Below, one piece after another: positions 14,303 through 23,788 of a stretch of 34,183 nt of DNA; the first letter of the stretch is position 1; every line of letters starts with the position of its first letter. The DNA is from Deltaproteobacteria bacterium. Lineage in GTDB: Bacteria > Myxococcota_C > UBA6777. The stretch lies in NCBI GenBank assembly GCA_002731275.1, contig PCBK01000111.1:1-34183 (forward strand), in the 5' to 3' direction. The notes beneath the pieces were generated by a model. That model searched no databases. It was not told the origin of the DNA and saw only the letters and a list, made by a program, of their open reading frames with translations. Both the position numbers and the translations under genes were made by a program.

Positions 14303-16456
14303 ATGACTGAAAAGAAGTCCAATGAGTCACTTGATTCCGTGGATTCCGTCTTGGACTCCCTTTTTGGAGAAGGACAAGATGGTCTCTTCCACAAAAACAA
14401 AAAAGACTCCCCCCACGCTGGCAGTGCACGTGACCCTGAAGCACAATTTTTACAAGAGATCTTCAAGGACATCCAACCACCAACACAATCACAGGTTGAT
14501 CACCTCCCAGCCAAATCTGACCCCTCCAGAGTGACACGTGAACAAATCAAACGCGTCTCCCTCACAAACCATACCCCCAAAACACAAACCACAGACGAAC
14601 CAATCCAACTCGAAACCTCCCAACAAGACCGAAGCCTCTTCTCCCAGCCAGAACTCGATGGGGTCCTTGTCTACTCATTCTCCGACGATGACGAAGCACA
14701 ACCCAAAACGCTCCCCTCCCAAACGAGCCAAAAAGGACCCAGGCAAACCATCAAAGGCAACCCCGCCGACAGCTCGCAATTCCGCAGCACACTGTTTGTG
14801 ACAGGCGATGACATTCAAAAAGAGGTCGAGAAGAAAAGGGACACACCTCCTCCCCAACCCCCCCAAAAACAAGATATCCATCCAAAACAAGATCCCAACC
14901 GCTCGACCTTTGAGGTCAAGATGAGCGAACTCTCCAAAGCGCTCACGACACCGACCTTTGACGGCGAACTGAACACATTCCTCGAATCCGAGATCGACGA
15001 ACTGACACGGAAAGTCACCGCCTCTTCCGAACAACTGCAAGCGGTCAAAGAGTCCACCATGCCCAAAGATGGGGTGAGTCAGACAGCTCCGCTCCCGGAT
15101 GCTTCTTCATCGGACTCTTTGTCCGACGAGATGAGAAAGTTGACTCAACTCTCAGCCCAAGAGACTCCAGCACCAACACAACAACAAACACCTGCGCCTC
15201 AAAGCCCCCCTCCATCCTCCATCTCACAACCAGCAGTCCCCCCAACAGAACAACTTCACCTCCCAGAAGGAAGCGGTCCACACGCCACACATGGGCATTC
15301 ACATGTGGGCTCTCATCCCCAAATCCCCCAACCACAAGAAAGCAGCCTCCACCCAGGCACACCGAGTCAAATGCAGATGCCTATGTACTCGACGAGTCAA
15401 CCTTTCTTGCCGCAACAAAACGTCTCGCAAAGCCAGCTCCCACAAGCGACGGGCTCACAGCCTTTTCTGCCACAAAATGCGCTCCCCCAGACGGGACAAC
15501 ATCCAGCCTCTGGTCCCTACCCAAATGTCTACCAGACAGGGATGCACCAAGTCCCAAATGTCTACCAAACAGGGATGCACCAAGTCCCACAGATCTACCA
15601 AACAGGCATGCATCAGGTCCCCTTTCAACAAACCCAAACAGGGGTCTTTCGGATCGTCCAACAAGACGGTAGCCACGCAACAGTCACGGGTGTACACACC
15701 TTCCCCCCTGGCTGGCAAGGAGGACAAGCGCCTCCACCACAAGATCAGTGGGTCTCACGTGGTCCTCTCCTGCTCGCATTTTTTGGCTTCTTTTTGCTGA
15801 TCCTTACAGCGCTCATTTGGATGGGCTGGTATTACGAGCCGTGGGGAGAGTACCGACGGGGTGGGTATACCAACCCGTTCTCATCAAAGCGCGTCGGGAG
15901 CATTCGCATCTCTTCGGTCCCAAGAGGTGCACAAATCTACCTCGATGACGTAGGGACCGGAAGACGCACACCCGCAACGCTCCGCTTGGCACCAGGAAAC
16001 TACACACTGGAATTACGGGCCAAAGGCCATAAGCGACGTGTCAAGCGTGTTGAGCTCAAGCCCAAACAAGAGGTCTTTTTGGACTTTTCGTTGCTCAAAG
16101 AGAACGTCACACCAAAGCAAAGGCCACAGACAGAGGGCAAAAAGGCGACGTTGTTCGTCACATCCCGTCCCAACAACGCACAGGTCTGGCTCGACGGACG
16201 AAAGCTTGACATCTCAACACCTGCAGTGCTCAAGATCGCCCCCGGCCCCCACATCATCAAGCTCACGCGCCGATATCACCAGGATAAATTCTTGGAGTTA
16301 AAGATCAAGTCCGCACAACAGCGACATATTCAGCTCAACCTCAAACGTATACGATATCGACGCAGACGTTCCAGAAGACGCCGACGTCGTCGAACAAAAA
16401 AACGACGCGTACGCATTCTCCCACCACGTGTTCGCCTCAAACCCCTTCGTCGATAA
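14303..16456 (+). CDS. PEGA-domain membrane protein with long low-complexity cytoplasmic part
   Basis: A 717-residue protein. Residues 1 to about 480 are low-complexity, rich in Ser, Gln, Pro and Thr, and include three 11-residue repeats. One membrane helix (about 486-510, LLLAFFGFFLLILTALIWMG) precedes two PEGA domains (about 530-598 and 613-680; ISSVPRGAQIYLDDVGTG and VTSRPNNAQVWLDGRKL). The last 35 residues are extremely Arg/Lys-rich. PEGA domains are surface or periplasmic modules common in Myxococcota, often attached to Ser/Thr kinases; no kinase domain is present here. The start ATG has no clear ribosome site, so it is less certain than most. It converges on the SEC-C gene, 23 bp away. 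Confidence 0.85.
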   Translation: MTEKKSNESLDSVDSVLDSLFGEGQDGLFHKNKKDSPHAGSARDPEAQFLQEIFKDIQPPTQSQVDHLPAKSDPSRVTREQIKRVSLTNHTPKTQTTDEPIQLETSQQDRSLFSQPELDGVLVYSFSDDDEAQPKTLPSQTSQKGPRQTIKGNPADSSQFRSTLFVTGDDIQKEVEKKRDTPPPQPPQKQDIHPKQDPNRSTFEVKMSELSKALTTPTFDGELNTFLESEIDELTRKVTASSEQLQAVKESTMPKDGVSQTAPLPDASSSDSLSDEMRKLTQLSAQETPAPTQQQTPAPQSPPPSSISQPAVPPTEQLHLPEGSGPHATHGHSHVGSHPQIPQPQESSLHPGTPSQMQMPMYSTSQPFLPQQNVSQSQLPQATGSQPFLPQNALPQTGQHPASGPYPNVYQTGMHQVPNVYQTGMHQVPQIYQTGMHQVPFQQTQTGVFRIVQQDGSHATVTGVHTFPPGWQGGQAPPPQDQWVSRGPLLLAFFGFFLLILTALIWMGWYYEPWGEYRRGGYTNPFSSKRVGSIRISSVPRGAQIYLDDVGTGRRTPATLRLAPGNYTLELRAKGHKRRVKRVELKPKQEVFLDFSLLKENVTPKQRPQTEGKKATLFVTSRPNNAQVWLDGRKLDISTPAVLKIAPGPHIIKLTRRYHQDKFLELKIKSAQQRHIQLNLKRIRYRRRRSRRRRRRRTKKRRVRILPPRVRLKPLRR
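15524..15622 (+). repeat. Three 33-bp in-frame tandem repeats inside the PEGA gene
   Basis: Three 33-bp units encode (N/Q)(V/I)YQTGMHQVP. Copies 1 and 2 are almost identical in DNA and copy 3 is more diverged, as expected for recent in-frame duplication. They lie in the low-complexity region before the membrane helix. Confidence 0.9.
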
Positions 16457-16479
16457 GTCCCCCAAAGCTCCCAAACATC

Positions 16480-19329
16480 TCATCTCCGCCCAATAGAGAG
16501 GGGAGGGATCTGTGCGAGATAGGTAAACAGATTGGGTGTTTGCTCAAGATATTGCCGCCTCTTCTCGATCAACTCACTCCTTGAGAGCGCTGTCCCACCG
16601 TGAACAACCACATTGCGCAACTGAGCCCACTGTTGGCACCACGCGGGCAGTGTCTCAAACATCGTCTCGACATCCTCTTCTCCAACATCGGCACCACGTA
16701 ACACCTTTTTGAATCCCTCCCACAACGTCCGATGTGCTGCTGTCACTTGCTGATTGTAAACGTACCGGACTTGTCCTGACTGTGGATCTTCGTACTCCCA
16801 ATAATCTGCGAGCAGGTAGGGAATGCTCCCTAGCGAGTAAAGATTTCCCTGTGTCGCAAGTGGCCGACCTGCCAACGCAGGCAAGTCACGCTTGGGGTGA
16901 AGCCCCAAACGAGAGAGCGCAATGCTCCCGATTGGATCGACGATTTTTCTGTTGAGAGCTTCTTCGGCTGCACGACACCATTGCAGCACAATCGGCGAAT
17001 GGTCCTGTGTCTCCTTTCCCTCAAATAAGACAAAAAGCTGCTCACCTTCTTCCAGGAATTGTCGCGCAGTGGGAGGGAGCCGCAAGAGCGTTTGTGTCGG
17101 CCAACACGCTTCCCAAAGCGTTTGAGCGTCCCCTGCCACAGACGTAAGTGTTTGTTGTTCGACCTCCTGTGTGGGTGGCAACTGTGGCTGAAGAGCAGAC
17201 GTCAGGAGCGCGAGATGTTGTCTCTCTGCACGTAAAAGCTGTTCTTTTTGCAGAAGACGATCTTCTTGAACCTGTTGTTGAACACGTAACTCCATACGCA
17301 GAGAGTCGCGCACTTGCTGCTTCCAGCTCTCGATGTTCGCAGGCGCTCCAACCTCTTTTGCCTCTTCAATCAACTGTTTGGCCGCTTGTCGTCTCAGCCG
17401 TTCGACCTCTTTGGTCTGCGCATCTGTACTGGATATGTCGGACTCGTGGGCTTGTTGTAGCGCTTCACAGAGAGAGAGCGCGTCGAGGGGCGCATCCTGT
17501 TCGAGCTGTGAGAGGATCGCGGCTTTGTACAACGCGTGGTATTGTGGCAGCGTCTGTGGAGGATATGAGCGCACCTTCGCGAAGGAGGTCTGTGCGTCTT
17601 CAATATCACCAGAGAGCCAGTAGAGCAGCGCGTCGTACGCTTGAAGCGCTGGAGACAGAGGATGTGAACGTCCCCATAGGTCGAGATGTTGACGTGCCTT
17701 TGTGTGCTCTTCTTGCTGGAGGGCTTGCGCGCAGTAGTCAGCGAGTTGTTGTGCAGAGGGGTGATGAATGAGCAGCTGCTCATACGCCTCAAGTAATTCT
17801 TTTCCGCTGGAGAGGTGTGTTTTGAGAGACCAGTACATCGGAGGGAGTTGTACATGGTCTGTACTTTTTTCGATCTCGTCGATGATATCTCGTGCGCTTG
17901 TCGATTGTTCATCGATGAGATAAGCCTCAGCGAGACGCAAACCCACGAAGATCTTTTGTGTGTCTGTGGCATGGGACCACAAAGGAGCGAGTACCTCTAT
18001 CGCACCCCCCACATCACCAGTATAAAGCAGCGCAGTCCCCCACAACATCGCCTCCCATACGCTCCGTGTCCCTTGTGACGAGGTGTGTGTAAGACGCCGC
18101 TTAAGACCTTCGAAATCACCGATGTGTTCGAGTATACTCAAGATAACAAGTTCGAGCGCAGGGGTCTCATCGGTCTGTTTGGACAGCTTCTCCAGCGCGA
18201 TATGTACGGCTTCCTTGGTGGAGACTTCGCAAAGCCAATAGAGCAGGTGAAGCCACGCGATGGGAGAGAGTTTTGTATTGTCAGGGAGTGAACGCAAGAC
18301 CTCATCGGGCGTGATCGAGGTGGGAATGTGTTGTTTGTATTGCGCGAGCGCTTCGTAGCACCTCGCGAGGGGAGCAGGTGCGAGCGTGTTCCATCTAGAG
18401 GCGTCCTGTTTGATTTGGTTCCATCGTTCAAATGGGAGCGCAAGTGTAATGCGCTGGTCGTACAGGGCGGGATCGCGCGGAGGCCTCTGGAGGAGCGCGT
18501 CAAGAAGCTCCATCGCCCTTGTCGTATGGGGCATATGGTATTGTACGCTGTTGAGCAGGATCTGTTCAAATGAGGGGAGCGCTTGTGGTGTGTGGGTGAG
18601 GGCGTGCAGCAGATGGGTGGAGAAGAGGTCATGCGCACGCTGTCTGTGTCCTTGTGCGACGTGGAGATTGGCGGAGAAGAGTAGCCAGATGGGCTCGCGT
18701 GTTCGCTCATAAAACCTCTGACAAAGCGCGTGAATGTCGTGTGTTTGTGGACATTTTGAGGTGGCTTGTAATTGTCTCCAGAGATGTGGCCATTCGGGCT
18801 GGATGTCGTTAACATGTTGAAGAGCAGTATGTGCTTCGTGCCAGTGTTCGAGTTGGTAGGCGAGCTGTCCACGAAATAACCAGTATTCGAGTGTGGAGAT
18901 AGCTTTGGGAGGGGAGGGGATGTGTTCGAGCAGATAAGACCACGCGCGCTTGAGTTGTCTGGTCGTCGGCAAAAAGGTCGCGAGCGCAAAATGATGTTTG
19001 GCCGTCTGTGCCTGCTGTTCGACGATCGGGAGGAGCTGCTTCACGAAGGCGTGTGTGCTCTGCTCTGAGGCCAACTCCAATAAACCCATCCAAGAGCTCC
19101 ACTCTTTGGGATCACAGCGCTGTTGACGTAGGAATTGGCTCGCGAGTGATGTGAGCTGTGAAGGAGGTGCTTGTTCCAGTTCTTTCCAGGATATCTGCGT
19201 CTTGATGGAGCCTGTTTGTTGTTGGCGATCTAGTTTGCGATGACAGTGTTTGTACTTCTTCCCGGAACCACAGTGGCATGGTTCATTAGGACCGAGCTTG
19301 GGTGTCTTGGAGGTGTATGTACGTGTCAT
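16480..19329 (-). CDS. SEC-C motif / TPR-like protein with possible C-terminal HEPN-type domain
   Basis: A 949-residue soluble protein. It starts with a SEC-C zinc motif: Cys18-x-Cys20-x8-Cys29-His30 in GPNEPCHCGSGKKYKHCH. Residues about 40-690 are helical and TPR-like, with paired-helix patterns such as EYWLFRGQLAYQLEHWHEAHTAL, written here as EYWLFRGQLAYQ and HWHEAHTAL. A Gln/Glu-rich coiled-coil follows. The last 180 residues form a separate helical domain with LRNVVVHGG, where Arg905-x4-His910 matches the R-x4-6-H motif of HEPN RNases; that assignment is inference. It is the last gene of a minus-strand group and converges on the PEGA gene. Function unknown. Confidence 0.75.
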   Translation of the reverse strand: MTRTYTSKTPKLGPNEPCHCGSGKKYKHCHRKLDRQQQTGSIKTQISWKELEQAPPSQLTSLASQFLRQQRCDPKEWSSWMGLLELASEQSTHAFVKQLLPIVEQQAQTAKHHFALATFLPTTRQLKRAWSYLLEHIPSPPKAISTLEYWLFRGQLAYQLEHWHEAHTALQHVNDIQPEWPHLWRQLQATSKCPQTHDIHALCQRFYERTREPIWLLFSANLHVAQGHRQRAHDLFSTHLLHALTHTPQALPSFEQILLNSVQYHMPHTTRAMELLDALLQRPPRDPALYDQRITLALPFERWNQIKQDASRWNTLAPAPLARCYEALAQYKQHIPTSITPDEVLRSLPDNTKLSPIAWLHLLYWLCEVSTKEAVHIALEKLSKQTDETPALELVILSILEHIGDFEGLKRRLTHTSSQGTRSVWEAMLWGTALLYTGDVGGAIEVLAPLWSHATDTQKIFVGLRLAEAYLIDEQSTSARDIIDEIEKSTDHVQLPPMYWSLKTHLSSGKELLEAYEQLLIHHPSAQQLADYCAQALQQEEHTKARQHLDLWGRSHPLSPALQAYDALLYWLSGDIEDAQTSFAKVRSYPPQTLPQYHALYKAAILSQLEQDAPLDALSLCEALQQAHESDISSTDAQTKEVERLRRQAAKQLIEEAKEVGAPANIESWKQQVRDSLRMELRVQQQVQEDRLLQKEQLLRAERQHLALLTSALQPQLPPTQEVEQQTLTSVAGDAQTLWEACWPTQTLLRLPPTARQFLEEGEQLFVLFEGKETQDHSPIVLQWCRAAEEALNRKIVDPIGSIALSRLGLHPKRDLPALAGRPLATQGNLYSLGSIPYLLADYWEYEDPQSGQVRYVYNQQVTAAHRTLWEGFKKVLRGADVGEEDVETMFETLPAWCQQWAQLRNVVVHGGTALSRSELIEKRRQYLEQTPNLFTYLAQIPPLSIGRR

Positions 19330-19383
19330 CGATGTGTCCTGTGAATCGGGCGATTTGGAAGCGTGGTGGGGGAGGTGGTGTGT

Positions 19384-20337
19384 TCAGTCGACCGGGCTCT
19401 GTTGGGCGAAGAGTGACGCCTTGACTTTGGGTGAGTTGACCTTGATTTTGCGAAATTGAATCGCGCCGATCTTCTTACCATCCATATAGTTATCGATATG
19501 AAGAGGGAGCTTCACACGAAGTTTTCGTTGTTTGGGGAGCGAAAACCATCGATATTTCCCGAGATACGTACTGAAGCGAACCTTGCCCTGTCCGAGTGGA
19601 CTTGGGCCTGTATAGCTGCGCTTGAGTAGCAGCTTGCGACCGCGTGTGATGTAGTAGGTGGTGCGGTTGTTCTTTGTGTCAGTAAACAGTACGATCCAAC
19701 AGGACTTTCCTCGGATCGTCCGTTTTCCGAGGAGCTTCACCTTCATCTTATCTCTACGATAACGCAGCTCGATATCTGTGCGGATCGCTTCTTCTTTGGC
19801 CATCTCGACCATCGCTTTGGGGAGCGGCAATGTCACCCCTCCCTGACGCAGCCAACCACCCACTTCGTTGAACGCCTGGACAAACAACATACTCCCAAAA
19901 CGTAGCTCTGTCCGTTGAGAATGAGGTTTGAGCATATAGGTCTTGATCTTCCCTGTGCGTTCACCAAGGGCCGTGACGGCTTGTGATGTCCCCGTACTGA
20001 GAGTTGAACGGACGTGAACGAGAGCCTTTCGCCCCCCCATACGTTTGAGCATCGCTTCGATAATCTTCTCGGCCTTTGTGAGCTTCTTGGGGACCTCGAT
20101 AAGAGCCTTCTCTTCGGGCCTGAGGACATATGCTTTGCCCTTTTTTCCCTTAGAAGATGTCTTGCGCTTTTTGTATCGTTTCTTTTTGCGCTTTGTGACC
20201 TTCCTTTTGGAGGGCTTTTTGCGCTTTGTGGCCTTCTTTTTGAGGGTCTTTTTCGCAGCAAGGGCAGGGGAGAGAGGGAGTGAGAATGTGCATGTAAGTA
20301 GGCTTACGAAGAGCCAGAGCTGGATTCGTTTGGTCAT
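19384..20337 (-). CDS. Exported LolA-like (outer-membrane lipoprotein-sorting fold) protein
   Basis: A 317-residue protein with a signal peptide (about 1-28, ending ALA-A), then a Lys/Arg-rich stretch (about 29-70) and a beta-rich domain. The domain order resembles LolA/LolB-like proteins: IIEAMLKRMGGRKAL with STLSTGTSQAV, GKIKTYMLKPHSQRTELRFG, LLGKRTIRGKSCWIVLFTD, TTYYITRGRKLLLKRSYTG and PLHIDNYMDGKKIGAIQF. Such proteins bind lipid or lipoprotein acyl chains in the periplasm. The basic insert after the signal peptide is unusual. The start has a modest GGA ribosome site. It lies 54 bp upstream of the SEC-C gene. Fold call moderate, substrate unknown. Confidence 0.6.
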   Translation of the reverse strand: MTKRIQLWLFVSLLTCTFSLPLSPALAAKKTLKKKATKRKKPSKRKVTKRKKKRYKKRKTSSKGKKGKAYVLRPEEKALIEVPKKLTKAEKIIEAMLKRMGGRKALVHVRSTLSTGTSQAVTALGERTGKIKTYMLKPHSQRTELRFGSMLFVQAFNEVGGWLRQGGVTLPLPKAMVEMAKEEAIRTDIELRYRRDKMKVKLLGKRTIRGKSCWIVLFTDTKNNRTTYYITRGRKLLLKRSYTGPSPLGQGKVRFSTYLGKYRWFSLPKQRKLRVKLPLHIDNYMDGKKIGAIQFRKIKVNSPKVKASLFAQQSPVD

Positions 20338-20585
20338 GATCTACATCGTTCCTTTTTTGATGATATGCCCTATGTTTCTGTCTGCTGAAGATGCGCTCTT
20401 ATGCCGATGATGTCAAGGAACAAACCAAGTGGCCCTTTGGTCTTTGTCCTCGCGATGGACCAAACGTGCTGTGTGGATGGAAAAGAAGAGGTTGGGGCAT
20501 TCTATCGAGGCGAATGGAAGGCGAGCTATCCGAATCTTTGTTGTTCAGGATGGATGTGGAGTGATCAAGAGGCGCCAGGGCGTTT

Positions 20586-22073
20586 TCAGCTAGCTCGCCC
20601 CCGCCTCTTTGCCTTCACTTCTTTCCAGCCCCGACAGGCACTGTTTTTGTGTACTGGGTATACAGTTCGCTTAAAGCCTCTTGGACACTTCCAACACTGA
20701 CCACCTTTACGAGGATCGAAGAACCCCCCTTGTGGGCATTTTTTGAAAAGCTTTCCTTTACTCAGGTACTTGGCTTTCACATCGACCTTTCCCCGACAGA
20801 CAAGGGGGTTGCGCTTTTTCTTTATTTTGTATCCATTGGGGCAGCTCCAGCATTGGTTTTTCTTGTCCTGATACTGGCCGTGTGCACACTTTGCACCACA
20901 TACCTTCGCACCTCCCCAGCAGCGGAGCAGGTTTTTGGGGACATTGCGTACGAGTTGACCAAAGAATTTGTTGACGTCAGCGCGGACGGTTCCGAACAGC
21001 TTGTTGTACTCGGGTTTCAAGACTTGGGAGAAGACAGCCCAGACAGACAGATTTCCACTCACCGAACAAGACACGTACACGATTGGATATGCGGCAGCAC
21101 CGATACCAGCAGTGGCCGCTGCGAGCGCTGCCGATACCGAAGATGCAGCCGTGTGAGACAACGGCTCAATCACCGTCATATCAAGAATGATCGCGATAAA
21201 TGTCGCGGTCAGACGAAAGAGCACCTCACGTGTCCCAACGGTGAGTTCTTTTTGAAAGCAGGAGCGTTTCTTCTCTCCATTGTATCGCCAGCAGTTATAT
21301 GTGACTTTGAGTGCGGCAAAACCGACAATTCGTGCGGCTGCAAAGGCGGCTGCTTTGGCGATCGCTTTGCCCATACCTGCCGCTGTTTTCTCGACGTACA
21401 TCAATCTCTTGACGGCCTTCGCGCTTTTCTTCGTCTTGAGAATCTTCAGAAGCTTCTTCTTCATCTTGGGCTTCATGAACTTCTTCGCCGCCATGATCTT
21501 CTTTTTAGCGAGCATTGCGATCTTTTTGATGATCACTCCTCTTTTTCCTTTGAAGAACTTCTTGGCCTCAGCTTCGGCTTTCTTTTTGAATGCCTTGATC
21601 TTGTTCATGTAGTCTTTCGACGTCTTCTGTTTGATCTTCGCAGTCAGTTTATCGATATTCTTTCCGAGCTTTTTGAACTCCTTGCCCAGCTTTCGGAAGG
21701 CCTTCTGTAAGCCTTTGTAGACGACATGACCAGCAGAAAGGACAGGTTTGTACTTTCCATTGATGTAGACCGCTTCTTTTCCTTTGCGCAACTTTATGCA
21801 GTGGTTGTCGTACTTCTTCGTGATGATGTTCTTCTTCTTTTTGCACTTCCCTTTGCGGAGCTTCGCCAGCAAAGCCTTCTTTCTTCTTTGATAATCATTC
21901 AGTCGCTTGTTTTTGTTAAGCGCTTTGCGGACGGCTTGGGCTCGGGCTCTCTTGATGATCTGTTGAAGTTGTTGTTGCGTGTATTTGGGGCGTGCCTCGG
22001 CCTGCAATGTGGGGAGCACAAAAAGGGAAAGAACTGCGAGGGTGATCACCCTCCATAATGGAAATGGTTTCAT
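20586..22073 (-). CDS. Basic, Cys-rich exported protein of unknown function
   Basis: A 495-residue protein not recognised from any family. A signal peptide (about 1-27) precedes a very Lys/Ala-rich helical region (to about 225). A hydrophobic, Ala/Gly-rich stretch (about 230-345) contains at least two candidate membrane helices (FAAARIVGFAALKV; TATFIAIILDMTVIEPL). The C-terminus has two Cys-rich repeats of about 45 residues with the pattern C-x-(H/Q)-G, CW-x-CP-x-G-(Y/F)-K and CRG. The order of basic helices, hydrophobic core and disulfide-type repeats could fit an envelope-inserting or surface protein, but nothing proves this. The ATG follows GAGGCTACGGAC. It is divergent from the Cys-repeat lipoprotein. 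Confidence 0.7.
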   Translation of the reverse strand: MKPFPLWRVITLAVLSLFVLPTLQAEARPKYTQQQLQQIIKRARAQAVRKALNKNKRLNDYQRRKKALLAKLRKGKCKKKKNIITKKYDNHCIKLRKGKEAVYINGKYKPVLSAGHVVYKGLQKAFRKLGKEFKKLGKNIDKLTAKIKQKTSKDYMNKIKAFKKKAEAEAKKFFKGKRGVIIKKIAMLAKKKIMAAKKFMKPKMKKKLLKILKTKKSAKAVKRLMYVEKTAAGMGKAIAKAAAFAAARIVGFAALKVTYNCWRYNGEKKRSCFQKELTVGTREVLFRLTATFIAIILDMTVIEPLSHTAASSVSAALAAATAGIGAAAYPIVYVSCSVSGNLSVWAVFSQVLKPEYNKLFGTVRADVNKFFGQLVRNVPKNLLRCWGGAKVCGAKCAHGQYQDKKNQCWSCPNGYKIKKKRNPLVCRGKVDVKAKYLSKGKLFKKCPQGGFFDPRKGGQCWKCPRGFKRTVYPVHKNSACRGWKEVKAKRRGRAS

Positions 22074-22420
22074 GTCCGTAGCCTCGAATATAACGCACCA
22101 CTCCGAACGACAAGACGTATTGCCCAGAGAGCTGCTTGTGGGTGAAAAAAGTCGGTTTTAGAAGCGCTTGTATGGGGGACTCGTTTTGTCGATTCAAAAA
22201 GTGACAGCCAGCGCATTTTTTTTCGAAAAAAACGCTCATCAAGAGAAAAACCTTTTCGGATCGACCTCTTCCAAAGAGAAGCAATTGACAAATGACCACT
22301 CTGTCTGGAGCAAGAATCCCTTCAGTTGTGCTTGATGCGTTTGGATATATGCGTTACAACATTCTGCAAATACGTATGTTTTTGATTGTGTGATGACGTC
22401 AAAGAGAGAGGTTTGGTCTG
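22074..22420. other. Divergent promoter region with an A/T inverted repeat
   Basis: 347 bp between two divergent genes for exported proteins; no gene seen. Bases 22210-22236 form an inverted repeat in which AGCG and CGCT flank T8-CG-A7, a strong hairpin or bendable operator-like element. A stretch near 22345-22390 (GGATATATG, ATACGTATG) is AT-rich and may hold the lipoprotein promoter. Confidence 0.4.
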
Positions 22421-23638
22421 ATGGGACGAAAATGGATTGTGTACTTGTTCGCCGCGCTGTGTCTGTTTGTTTGTCAGGCTTGTAGTGACAACACCAAGAA
22501 GGTGCAGGGAGAGGCCTGCCAGACCAACACAGAATGTCTCAGTGGCAATTGTGCGCTCGTCAACGGTGCGCAGATCTGCACGAACGGTTCGACAACAAAT
22601 GCCTGCACACCCGGCGCGACGCAGAGCTGTGCCTGTGTTGGTGGGACATCTGGTGCCCAAACGTGCAACGCAGATGGTCAATCCTGGGGTGTTTGTCAGT
22701 GCGTAACAGGTGGCTGCACACAGGGTGCAACACAATCCTGTGCCTGCGCAGGTGGGACATCAGGCGTCCAGACTTGCAACAGCGGGCAGTGGGGAAGCTG
22801 TCAGTGTAATGATACCAAAACAGCCTGTACACCAGGCGCGACACAGTCATGTGTTTGTGCAGGTGGAGCGTCTGGCTCACAGACTTGCAACAGTGATGGA
22901 CAGTCGTGGGGGACTTGTCAGTGTGGTGGAGCGAATGTCTGCACCCCCAACGCGACACAAGCCTGTACCTGTACAAGTGGCGGCACAGGGACGCAGACTT
23001 GCAGCGCAGATGGAAAAGCATGGGGCGCTTGTCAACAGTGTTCGACAGGATCGGGAAAACCGGATGGGCAGGGACCATGCACGAAGGCAGGCGAGGCGAC
23101 AGAGTGCCAAGGGGGATTTTGTTTGGACTTCTCCGATGGGACGACGTATTGCACGCGAAAATGTAATCTGACTTGCGGCGCTGAATACACCTGCGCACCC
23201 TATGACACGGCCGACGGAGACCACGTCTGTTATAAGATCCCCGCAAATGGAAAAGCGGCAGGAGAGGCCTGCCAACGTTCATCGGAGTGTGCGAGCGCGA
23301 TCTGTTTGACCACGAAGGTATGTTCACAGCGTTGTGACACTGGGACATCGTGTCCTTCGGGATTTGATTGTGTGTCAGCGGGCTCGAAGTTAAAGCTATG
23401 CCTCGCACAAAACAGCGGCGGGACGTGTAAAACAGCTGAGATCCAGGCGCTCAATACGTGCCTTGGTAATTGTGGTGGGGATGTCTTGTGTGAAGATAAG
23501 TGTTTCGTGAGCGAGCTGAGTGAAGCCTGTCGGACCTGCTATGTCCAGGTCGCACAATGTGGTCAACAGAACAACTGTACGCCTCTTCAGACGCCTACAT
23601 GTTGTACGTCACTGCGCAAACCTTGCTTTGGCTATTAG
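22421..23638 (+). CDS. Cys-rich repeat lipoprotein
   Basis: A 405-residue secreted protein. The signal peptide ends at a lipobox-like CQAC (lipidated Cys21; the -3 Cys is unusual). Four tandem repeats of about 31-34 residues follow at about 62-94, 99-129, 136-168 and 174-207, each with CTPGATQSCAC, GGTSG-QTCN and a W-G-C-QC ending. The C-terminal half has further Cys pairs (EGTECQGGFCLDFSDG-like, ECASAICLTTKVCSQRCD). Such disulfide-rich repeat lipoproteins are common on the surface of Myxococcota. No enzymatic motif is seen. The start ATG at 22421 follows AGAGAGGTTTGGTCTG. An intrinsic terminator lies 100 bp after the stop. Confidence 0.8.
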   Translation: MGRKWIVYLFAALCLFVCQACSDNTKKVQGEACQTNTECLSGNCALVNGAQICTNGSTTNACTPGATQSCACVGGTSGAQTCNADGQSWGVCQCVTGGCTQGATQSCACAGGTSGVQTCNSGQWGSCQCNDTKTACTPGATQSCVCAGGASGSQTCNSDGQSWGTCQCGGANVCTPNATQACTCTSGGTGTQTCSADGKAWGACQQCSTGSGKPDGQGPCTKAGEATECQGGFCLDFSDGTTYCTRKCNLTCGAEYTCAPYDTADGDHVCYKIPANGKAAGEACQRSSECASAICLTTKVCSQRCDTGTSCPSGFDCVSAGSKLKLCLAQNSGGTCKTAEIQALNTCLGNCGGDVLCEDKCFVSELSEACRTCYVQVAQCGQQNNCTPLQTPTCCTSLRKPCFGY

Positions 23639-23685
23639 AAACAGAAAAGTGTTGTAGGGGGGAAGCATGGAGAAAGGGAACTATC

Positions 23686-23705
23686 GGGGGACATGGATGT
23701 CCCCC
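23686..23705. other. GC-rich hairpin after the lipoprotein gene
   Basis: GGGGGACATGGATGTCCCCC is self-complementary: an 8-bp GGGGGACA/TGTCCCCC stem around TGGA. No T-run follows. It lies 48 bp after the lipoprotein stop, upstream of the true terminator. Confidence 0.6.
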
Positions 23706-23737
23706 AGACGCGCTGCGCTTGTCTTCCCCCTCAGTTG

Positions 23738-23770
23738 AGCCTCTTCGAGGCTATTTTGTTTTTTGTTTTT
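23738..23770 (+). terminator. Intrinsic terminator of the Cys-rich lipoprotein gene
   Basis: AGCCTC pairs with GAGGCT around TTC, followed by ATTTTGTTTTTTGTTTTT. This is a clear Rho-independent terminator on the plus strand, placed between convergent genes. Confidence 0.85.
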
Positions 23771-23788
23771 GGAGAGCTACATACATGC

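Noticed and set aside
20649-21710. 353-codon plus-strand open frame opposite the basic Cys-rich protein
   Set aside because: Antisense shadow; the minus-strand frame has a signal peptide, a ribosome site and internal repeats.
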